From positions 1 to 5,251 of the forward strand of contig CALKAR010000128.1 of assembly GCA_937988745.1 (NCBI GenBank): a stretch of 5,251 bases of DNA, written 5' to 3'. The stretch comes from an uncultured Peptococcaceae bacterium. Its GTDB lineage: Bacteria; Bacillota; Limnochordia; Darwinibacteriales; Darwinibacteriaceae. The position numbers were made by a program, and so were the translations under genes. The notes beneath the pieces are model-generated. The model did not search any database and was not told the DNA's origin. It saw nothing but the letters and a program-made list of their open reading frames with translations. Positions 1 through 3,984 of the stretch are shown one piece after another. Each line of letters starts with the position of its first letter. The stretch's first letter is position 1.

Positions 1-137
1 AGATTGAACACAGACACGGAAAGATGTGGCTGTGGGTGTACGATCGGGAAAGGCTGCATGGTCATGGTCTGTTTTTGGACGAGGTTACCGAAAAAGACCG
101 AGATCAATTGAAGCCTTTAGATATCACATTTTTGTAG
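1..137 (+). CDS. C-terminal fragment of unrecognised protein
   Basis: An open frame enters from the left edge (first full codon at 3) and ends with TAG at 135-137, giving the last 44 residues of a protein. The visible part is rich in His, Arg and Trp (HGKMWLWVYDRE) and ends in an acidic stretch and PLDITFL. The alternation of aromatic and charged residues looks like a folded, mainly beta C-terminus and not a chance frame. I do not recognise the family. Its stop codon is embedded in the ribosome binding site of the next gene (TAGGAGGTG), so the two are almost certainly co-transcribed and probably translationally coupled. No function is proposed. Confidence 0.6.
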   Translation, partial: IEHRHGKMWLWVYDRERLHGHGLFLDEVTEKDRDQLKPLDITFL

Positions 138-143
138 GAGGTG
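136..143 (+). promoter_or_regulatory. Ribosome binding site that fixes the start at 150
   Basis: AGGAGGTG lies six bases before ATG at 150. An in-frame GTG at 141 falls inside this element, so it cannot be the start this element serves. The 64-residue form is therefore preferred over the 67-residue one. The site overlaps the stop codon of the upstream gene. Confidence 0.75.
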
Positions 144-149
144 GGTTGG

Positions 150-344
150 ATGAGCTTTGTATACTCTTGCAGCAAACTGATGAAAGCCAGTGAGCATCAA
201 AGATATATTGATGAGCTGAAAAAGAATCCAGAAATCCTGTTGGCCATGGAATTCGAAGCAAAAAAGAAGTATTACGAAATGAAAAAAGCTGCCGCAAAAA
301 AACAGCGACAGCAAGGCGAACTAGTTAATTCAAATATATCATAA
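150..344 (+). CDS. Small charged helical phage protein
   Basis: This is a 64-residue protein of unknown function. It has no signal peptide or membrane segment. From about residue 15 onward it is dominated by Lys, Glu, Ala and Met (ELKKNPEILLAMEFEAKKKY, then KKAAAKKQRQQ), which predicts one or two amphipathic helices with a strongly basic C-terminal part. That composition would suit nucleic-acid or partner-protein binding, but no known motif is visible. The start at ATG 150 is set by AGGAGGTG upstream. It sits just before the YqaI-like gene, the position yqaH holds in the B. subtilis skin element. I cannot show sequence similarity to YqaH, so this is a positional remark only. Confidence 0.75.
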   Translation: MSFVYSCSKLMKASEHQRYIDELKKNPEILLAMEFEAKKKYYEMKKAAAKKQRQQGELVNSNIS

Positions 345-356
345 CCCCTCATCACA

Positions 357-454
357 GGCAAGGCTCGTCCTTGCCGACATGCCCGGGAAAATTCCCCCTT
401 TCCATATGTTCCATCCCCTGTTTATTCCCGGGTGTGCCGGTGCGGATGAGCACC
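357..454 (+). other. Non-coding leader with three adjacent stem-loops
   Basis: The 136-base gap between the small helical gene and the YqaI-like gene contains three hairpins placed nearly end to end. Hairpin 1 is GGCAAGG (357-363) with CCTTGCC (369-375), a perfect 7-bp stem with a 5-base loop. Hairpin 2 pairs 378-389 with 425-436, giving 12 consecutive pairs including two G-U wobbles around the core CCCGGGAA/TTCCCGGG, and it encloses a 35-base pyrimidine-rich loop. Hairpin 3 is GGTGC (439-443) with GCACC (450-454). Only one or two bases separate the stems, and the ribosome binding site follows 10 bases later. None is followed by a T-tract, so they are not ordinary terminators. The regulatory role is inferred; the base complementarity is directly visible. 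Confidence 0.5.
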
Positions 455-464
455 ATAAGCAAAA

Positions 465-473
465 AAGGAGGTG
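465..473 (+). promoter_or_regulatory. Ribosome binding site of the YqaI-like gene
   Basis: AAGGAGGTG ends seven bases before ATG 481. It decides against the in-frame ATG at 379, which has no purine-rich element and whose extension would run through the structured leader. Confidence 0.8.
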
Positions 474-480
474 TAGTTCA

Positions 481-693
481 ATGGATCATCCGATGGTTAC
501 ACAAATCGAACGGACAGGCGATCCAAAAGACATGAAGGAACCGGAAGCGCTTGTTGTTGACGCGTTCGGAAATGAATATTACGAGGGAGACATTCTTATC
601 GAAATTGCTGACGAGGTTGTTCTGAAGGACGAGCTGACCCATGACATGCAGTGGTTGCTCCTGAAACTAGGGGGCGTGGAAATCACGGCATAA
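481..693 (+). CDS. YqaI-like small phage protein
   Basis: A 70-residue acidic protein. It opens with MDHPMV, followed by a variable stretch, then a compact region containing DAFGNEYYEGD and EIADEVVLKDEL, and it ends soon after. This pattern (HPMV near the N-terminus, a D-x-x-G-[ND]-E turn, then a beta hairpin ending in a conserved acidic segment) resembles what I recall of B. subtilis YqaI. The position immediately before a YqaJ recombinase supports that. The molecular role of YqaI is not established to my knowledge. The start at 481 rests on the strong ribosome binding site. The gene is followed directly by a hairpin (699-718) that could reduce read-through into the recombinase genes. Confidence 0.7.
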   Translation: MDHPMVTQIERTGDPKDMKEPEALVVDAFGNEYYEGDILIEIADEVVLKDELTHDMQWLLLKLGGVEITA

Positions 694-698
694 AAAAA

Positions 699-724
699 TC
701 CCACTGTTTTAAGTGGGAACTTTT
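699..724 (+). terminator. Hairpin with T-tract between the YqaI-like and YqaJ-like genes
   Basis: TCCCACT (699-705) pairs perfectly with AGTGGGA (712-718) around a 6-base loop, beginning five bases after the stop codon of the YqaI-like gene. On the plus strand it is followed by only four Ts after an AC step, so termination would be partial, acting as an attenuator within the operon. On the minus strand the same hairpin is followed by seven Ts (complement of 692-698), a much better terminator for antisense transcription. The hairpin is seen directly; its strength is inferred. Confidence 0.6.
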
Positions 725-753
725 AAAAAACATTCGTAATTTAATTTTAACCG

Positions 754-760
754 AAAGGAG
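754..760 (+). promoter_or_regulatory. Ribosome binding site that fixes the YqaJ start
   Basis: AAAGGAG with a 7-base spacer to ATG 768. The open frame extends upstream to 651, but the extension overlaps the YqaI-like gene and translates across the terminator-like hairpin, so 768 is the start. Confidence 0.85.
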
Positions 761-767
761 TGCTGAT

Positions 768-1706
768 ATGCAAGTTTTAGCGAAAACAAGTGACATGGAT
801 CGGGTTCAATGGCTCAAAGAACGGCAAAAAGGGATTGGCGGAAGTGACGCTTCCGTCATCCTGGGTCTAAATAAATTCAAAACTCCGTTTGAGCTTTGGC
901 TGGAAAAGACAGGGCAATCACATCCAGAAGAAAAACCAAGTGATGCAGCCTATTTCGGGCAGTTACTCGAGGATATGGTTGCCAAAGAGTTTGAAAATCG
1001 GTCTGGCAAAAAGGTCAGGCGGAACAACTTTATTTTGCAGCACCCAGAGCATGAGTTCATCATTGGCAACATTGACAGGAAGGTTGTCGGTGAGGACGCA
1101 TTGCTTGAATGCAAGACTACGAGCGCATATATGTCCAAAGAGTGGGAAGGAGAGGAAATCCCGTCCCCTTACTTAGTGCAGGTACAGCACTATTTGGGTG
1201 TAACCGGCTACCAAAAGGCCTATGTTGCGGTATTGATCGGCGGTCAGAAGTTCATCTGGAAAGAAATCGAACGTGATGACGAGCTGATCAACATGATTTT
1301 TGAAGAAGAAATTCATTTTTGGAATCATCATGTGCTCGGAAATGTTCCTCCGGCTCTGGATGGATCCAGCGCAGCCGAACAATACCTGAAAGAACGTTAT
1401 CTGGAAAGCGATCCTTCCAAAACCGTAGATTTAGGCGTTGAATACAAGGATAAAATTCAACAGCTTATAGAGGTCAAAGAAGCGATTTCCGAACTGGACA
1501 AACAAAAAAAGAAGCTTGAGAACGAGATCAAGCAGGAGCTTCAGGATGCGGAAGTTGGTTATGTCGGCTCTTATGAGGTCAGATGGAAATCACATGAGCG
1601 TAAAACAGTGGACTCTAAACGACTCAAAAAAGAGTTTCCAGATGTGTATGAAAAAGTAGTGAAAACCTCAATTTCAAGACCATTTAAAGTAAAGGAGTTG
1701 GTGTAA
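768..1706 (+). CDS. yqaJ: YqaJ-type viral recombinase (PD-(D/E)XK exonuclease)
   Basis: A 312-residue YqaJ-family nuclease, a relative of lambda exonuclease. The family resects double-strand DNA ends to single strands that a partner annealing protein uses. Visible landmarks are the family signature RQKGIGGSDASVILG (residues 19-33), the helix GQLLEDMVAKEF with E68, the catalytic core IGNIDRK (D103) then LLECKTTS (E114, K116), and the QVQHYLGVTG helix (Q138/Q140), followed by the core beta strands. After the domain comes DGSSAAEQYLKERY, then a Lys/Glu-rich probable coiled coil (about residues 225-265) and a C-terminal segment of the kind seen in Bacillus YqaJ. Length is close to the family norm and all metal-binding residues are present, so it should be active. 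Its stop codon abuts the recT start (TAAATG), implying coupled translation and roughly matched amounts. Confidence 0.95.
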   Translation: MQVLAKTSDMDRVQWLKERQKGIGGSDASVILGLNKFKTPFELWLEKTGQSHPEEKPSDAAYFGQLLEDMVAKEFENRSGKKVRRNNFILQHPEHEFIIGNIDRKVVGEDALLECKTTSAYMSKEWEGEEIPSPYLVQVQHYLGVTGYQKAYVAVLIGGQKFIWKEIERDDELINMIFEEEIHFWNHHVLGNVPPALDGSSAAEQYLKERYLESDPSKTVDLGVEYKDKIQQLIEVKEAISELDKQKKKLENEIKQELQDAEVGYVGSYEVRWKSHERKTVDSKRLKKEFPDVYEKVVKTSISRPFKVKELV

Positions 1707-2543
1707 ATGGCCACAAACGACAAGCTGAAAAATCAGCTATCGAATAAAAAGAAGTCTAATAACCAGAACACGCCATCTGGTTATACCATCAAGCAATTAA
1801 TGAGCACAGATAGTGTCAAAAAGCGTTTTGAGGAGACACTCGGAAAGCGTGCAAACCAGTTCATGACGAGTGTAATCAATCTCGTCAATAGTGATACAAA
1901 CTTGCAAAAGTGTGATCAGATGAGTGTAGTGTCCAGTGCAATGGTCGCAGCCACACTGGACCTGCCTGTCGACAAAAACCTGGGCTATGCCTGGGTAGTA
2001 CCATACGGCAATAAAGCGACATTCCAACTGGGATACAAAGGATATATTCAGCTGGCTTTGCGTACCGGTCAATACCGAAACATCAATGTAATCGAAGTCT
2101 ATGAAGGTGAACTCAAAAAATGGAACCGTTTGACCGAAGAGCTTGAGCTGGATTTTGAATCTCGTGCATCGGACAAGGTAATTGGTTATACCGGATATTT
2201 TGAACTAATCAACGGATTCAGAAAGACGGTCTACTGGTCAAAAGAGGAGATCGAAAAGCATCGTAAACGGTTCAGCAAGTCAGACTTCGGATGGAAAAAT
2301 GATTATGACGCGATGGCCAAGAAAACGGTCATCCGCAACATGCTGAATAAGTGGGGCATCCTCTCAATCGACATGCAAAAAGCATACATTGAGGATGTCA
2401 GCGATCCAGATGAGAAGCAAAAGAAAGACGAAGACATCATTGACGCTGAATTCAGTGAGTTAGATACAGCAACCGAGGCTCCGCAGGAAGAAAAAGAAGA
2501 CACCGAAAAGAACGAGGATGAATTGATCATTGAGAATGAATGA
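1707..2543 (+). CDS. recT: RecT-family single-strand annealing protein
   Basis: A 278-residue RecT/YqaK protein, which binds single-stranded DNA and promotes annealing and strand invasion with the exonuclease encoded just upstream. It has a polar, Asn/Lys-rich N-terminal tail (1-25). The conserved core follows, including the region around MVAATLDLPVD (79-89), LGYAWVVPYGNKATFQLGYK (92-111) and IQLALRTGQY (114-123), which is the RecT hallmark. Further on, FGWKNDYDAMAKKTVIRNML marks the C-terminal core helix. The last 45 or so residues are highly acidic and probably disordered, containing DIIDAEF and many Glu. Such tails may tune DNA binding or contact partners. ATG 1707 follows the YqaJ stop without a gap, with AAAGGAG at 1691-1697 as ribosome binding site. 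The gene is intact. Confidence 0.95.
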   Translation: MATNDKLKNQLSNKKKSNNQNTPSGYTIKQLMSTDSVKKRFEETLGKRANQFMTSVINLVNSDTNLQKCDQMSVVSSAMVAATLDLPVDKNLGYAWVVPYGNKATFQLGYKGYIQLALRTGQYRNINVIEVYEGELKKWNRLTEELELDFESRASDKVIGYTGYFELINGFRKTVYWSKEEIEKHRKRFSKSDFGWKNDYDAMAKKTVIRNMLNKWGILSIDMQKAYIEDVSDPDEKQKKDEDIIDAEFSELDTATEAPQEEKEDTEKNEDELIIENE

Positions 2544-2694
2544 TGAATACAATGTCTTGCTCCCGGAGTGGATCTGGGAGCAGGCCAATAACCAGGAAGA
2601 ACTGAAACGTCTGATTTTGAGGTACATGGAGAGGTATGAACATTATCACGTTTTAAAAATTAAGGGCCGGTTCGCCATATGCGAAAGGAGGTAA
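2536..2694 (+). CDS. Short phage protein overlapping the end of recT
   Basis: A 52-residue ORF starts at ATG 2536, inside the last codons of recT, with an 8-base overlap, and ends with TAA at 2692-2694, four bases before the next ATG. The product is LPEWIWEQANNQEELKRLIL followed by a short basic beta-like segment ending GRFAICERR. This is an amphipathic helix with paired Trp and then two short strands, a composition typical of a real small phage protein. It fills an otherwise unexplained 155-base gap exactly and makes the operon continuous. Ribosome binding is poor (only GAGGATG far upstream), so translation would rely on coupling to recT termination. It recalls short uncharacterised proteins of Bacillus phages, possibly the DUF6877 group, but that is recall and not proof. 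Function unknown. Confidence 0.65.
   Translation: MNDEYNVLLPEWIWEQANNQEELKRLILRYMERYEHYHVLKIKGRFAICERR
2556..2584 (+). other. Strong hairpin just after the recT stop codon
   Basis: CTTGCTCCC (2556-2564) pairs with GGGAGCAGG (2576-2584) over nine positions with one G-U, leaving an 11-base loop. It begins 12 bases after the recT stop, inside the short overlapping ORF, and has no T-tract. It could protect the 3' end of an upstream mRNA segment or slow ribosomes. Its role is inferred only. Confidence 0.35.
2671..2692 (+). promoter_or_regulatory. Ribosome binding site with abutting small hairpin
   Basis: AAAGGAGGT (2684-2692) is a near-ideal site six bases before ATG 2699 and lies within the final codons of the short upstream ORF. 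TTCGC (2671-2675) and GCGAA (2681-2685) form a perfect 5-bp hairpin touching its 5' edge. The pairing is short, so any effect on initiation would be modest. Confidence 0.5.
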
Positions 2695-2698
2695 ACGC

Positions 2699-2974
2699 AT
2701 GCAAATCTACCAAACTCGAGAAGTGTTCAATCAGCATTTAGATGGGCAAGCCGTTCGAGTTCGTGGAACCGTTTTGAAGCTTACGGAAGGTTTGCCGGTA
2801 CTGATGAACATAAAAGAATCAACCGACAAGCTCTTTCTGGTTCAGCGCGTTGAGCCGGAACGATTGACCATTATCGATAAAGATGGGGAACGGTATCAGT
2901 TGAGAATACATGATGTTATTAACGGTTATGCATCAGTTCATCTACTAGCTACGTTAAGCGATCGGATTTTATGA
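2699..2974 (+). CDS. Unrecognised 91-residue phage protein
   Basis: A 91-residue soluble protein with no family I can name. It begins with a short helix (TREVFNQHLDGQ), followed by alternating hydrophobic and polar stretches that predict several beta strands: AVRVRGTVLKL (about 18-28), LPVLMNI, LFLVQRV, RLTIIDKDGERYQLRIHDVI (about 55-74) and SVHLLATL. A small beta-barrel or beta-sandwich is therefore likely; an OB-like fold is possible but unproven. Its place between RecT and the replication initiator suggests a part in DNA recombination or replication, by context only. The start is set by AAAGGAGGT six bases upstream. The stop lies 14 bases before the next gene's ATG, with the final ATGA creating a second, less likely start for that gene. 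Confidence 0.75.
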   Translation: MQIYQTREVFNQHLDGQAVRVRGTVLKLTEGLPVLMNIKESTDKLFLVQRVEPERLTIIDKDGERYQLRIHDVINGYASVHLLATLSDRIL

Positions 2975-2980
2975 AGGGGG
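2974..2980 (+). promoter_or_regulatory. Ribosome binding site that fixes the initiator start
   Basis: AAGGGGG with an 8-base spacer to ATG 2989. The competing ATG at 2971 overlaps the upstream stop (ATGA) but has no purine-rich element before it, so it is less favoured, although coupled reinitiation there cannot be excluded. Confidence 0.65.
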
Positions 2981-2988
2981 CTATTTCA

Positions 2989-3984
2989 ATGCCCAAACAC
3001 ATTTATTTTCCTACACATATCGGACTTTTAACAAAAGAACATCGAGATCGCATAGGACCGGCCTTATGGGAGTTTCTATGGTGCATCGCTAAAACAACCA
3101 AAGAATTAGAAGAACAGGGCGAAAACGTCGGCCTAGTCCTTGGCGGAAAACCTGTCAGTTACATGGAGATCGCTAACGATTTAGGCGGCAGCAAGTCAAC
3201 CATTAAACGTAATTTTGAACGCCTCGAGAAAGAGCAATATATTTCTTTAAAACGAACTCCGTATGGCCAGATCATAAAAGTGAAAAACTCGAAAAAGTTC
3301 TACCAAAATAAAAAAAATCGTGCCAAATATGGCACGGGTGCCGAAAATGGCACAGGGGTGCCAAAAATGACACAGCCGTGCCAAATATGGCACACCCGTG
3401 CCGAAAATGACCACTCTAATAAAGATAAAGAAATAGATAAAAAAATAAATAAAAAAAATAATACTACTACTGCTACTAATAACGCGCACGCGCGCGAGGA
3501 AATATTGGGCGAAGAAGGAGACAGTGCCGGGGTGCCTACAACCGACCCATTGCGTGGTGATCGAGCGTCCGAAGAAGACGCGAGAGAAATAGCACAAACT
3601 CCAGAAGCTCAATCCAAAGTGCTGCTTGAAAAATTTGTGGAACTGAAAGGATCAGGCTTGTTTTGGTCACCGAGGGACGAACAGGCAGCGGAAGAAATCC
3701 TCAGTTATGGCGTGCCGTTGGATAAGGCAATCAAATGGCTGGAGCTAAGATTCAAAACCTACAAGCCCAAACACCCGAGAAACAAGATCAACAGTCTCGA
3801 CTATTGTGTCGGATTTATCATGGACAAGTATCACGAAGAGATGGAAAAGGAACAGAAAGCAGGTGATTCAAATGGCAAAAGACTTCAAAACGATTCAGGA
3901 CGTTCTCAAGGATTTGGAAAAGCGAGCAAGAGCTATGCAGAAGCAGCTAGAGAACTCGCAGATGCCCGATCAGCATGGGAATGA
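2989..3984 (+). CDS. YqaL/DnaD-type phage replication initiator
   Basis: A 331-residue protein in the slot and with the layout of phage replication organisers (YqaL in the skin element; SPP1 gp38 is a functional parallel). Residues 1-100 form a winged helix: a helical start (PTHIGLLTKEHRDRIGPALW), then VSYMEIANDLGGSKSTIKRN (56-75) as helix-turn-helix, then the wing with YGQIIKV. Residues 105-205 are a low-complexity polar linker (Lys, Asn, Thr), whose DNA carries five near-palindromic repeats and an AT-rich tract. Residues 208-290 form a second conserved domain (KFVELKGSGLFWSPRDEQAA through LDYCVGFIMDKYHEEM) resembling the C-terminal part of DnaD-like phage proteins. The last 40 residues are polar and overlap the helicase-loader gene. 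It probably binds the repeats and recruits the loader encoded next. Confidence 0.85.
   Translation: MPKHIYFPTHIGLLTKEHRDRIGPALWEFLWCIAKTTKELEEQGENVGLVLGGKPVSYMEIANDLGGSKSTIKRNFERLEKEQYISLKRTPYGQIIKVKNSKKFYQNKKNRAKYGTGAENGTGVPKMTQPCQIWHTRAENDHSNKDKEIDKKINKKNNTTTATNNAHAREEILGEEGDSAGVPTTDPLRGDRASEEDAREIAQTPEAQSKVLLEKFVELKGSGLFWSPRDEQAAEEILSYGVPLDKAIKWLELRFKTYKPKHPRNKINSLDYCVGFIMDKYHEEMEKEQKAGDSNGKRLQNDSGRSQGFGKASKSYAEAARELADARSAWE
3320..3414 (+). repeat. Five near-palindromic iterons, putative phage replication origin
   Basis: Five copies of GTGCC-[AG]AA[AT]AT-G[GA]CAC start at 3320, 3338, 3358, 3378 and 3398, giving steps of 18, 20, 20 and 20 bases. Copies 1 and 4 are identical (GTGCCAAATATGGCAC). 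Copy 2 also has perfect GTGCC/GGCAC arms, copy 3 ends GACAC, and copy 5 ends in the degenerate GACCAC. Each is an inverted repeat with 5-base arms and a 6-base centre, as expected for a dimeric winged-helix protein. A 20-base step does not preserve the reading frame, so the encoded peptide changes from copy to copy. The DNA, not the protein, is what is repeated. Such repeats inside the initiator gene, beside an AT-rich tract, match the origin layout of lambda O and SPP1 gp38 genes. Confidence 0.8.
3416..3482 (+). other. AT-rich tract with triplet run, putative unwinding element
   Basis: Directly after the last iteron, 3416-3461 is almost pure A/T on the top strand, with long A runs broken by GATAAA and AATAA motifs. 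It is followed by TAC-TAC-TAC-TGC-TAC-TAA-TAA (3462-3482). The bottom strand of this run, read 3' to 5', is GAT GAT GAC GAT GAT TAT, which closely resembles the 3'-[GA]AT-5' triplets of the bacterial DnaA-trio. An alternating C/G-A tract (3483-3496) closes it. The protein here is a Lys/Asn/Thr linker with little constraint, leaving the DNA free to be a duplex-unwinding site. The role is inferred; the composition is seen. Confidence 0.6.
3861..3866 (+). promoter_or_regulatory. Ribosome binding site that fixes the helicase-loader start
   Basis: AGGTGA lies five bases before ATG 3872, inside the initiator gene. Later in-frame ATGs at 3935 and 3962 lack comparable elements, and the longer frame from 3806 has none either, so 3872 is preferred despite the long overlap it implies. 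Confidence 0.65.

Noticed and set aside
379..480. Upstream extension of the YqaI-like protein from ATG 379
   Set aside because: There is no ribosome binding site before 379, the extension translates through the paired leader and has a Pro/His/Cys-rich composition unlike the rest, and a strong site sits before ATG 481.
345..480. Sigma-A type promoter in the leader
   Set aside because: TTGCCG at 371-376 resembles a -35 box, but no TATAAT-like sequence lies at a suitable distance, and the site is within a stem.
651..767. Upstream extension of the YqaJ protein from 651
   Set aside because: It overlaps the YqaI-like gene, crosses the terminator-like hairpin and lacks a ribosome binding site. AAAGGAG before ATG 768 marks the start.
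725..767. Promoter in the AT-rich stretch before the YqaJ gene
   Set aside because: TAATTTAATTTTAA offers -10-like hexamers, but there is no credible -35 element upstream; AT-richness alone is not enough to call it.
889..1176. 95-codon plus-strand open frame inside the YqaJ gene
   Set aside because: It lies wholly within the nuclease domain in another frame, its product has no recognisable pattern, and no ribosome binding site precedes it.
3320..3414. Possible CRISPR array
   Set aside because: The repeats are 16 bases with only 2-4 bases between them, so there is no spacer; iterons explain them better.
3247..3612. 121-codon open frame on the minus strand across the iteron region
   Set aside because: It is the complement of the initiator linker. 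The product is a Phe/Ile-rich low-complexity run produced by the A-rich top strand, with no ribosome binding site and opposite to every real gene.
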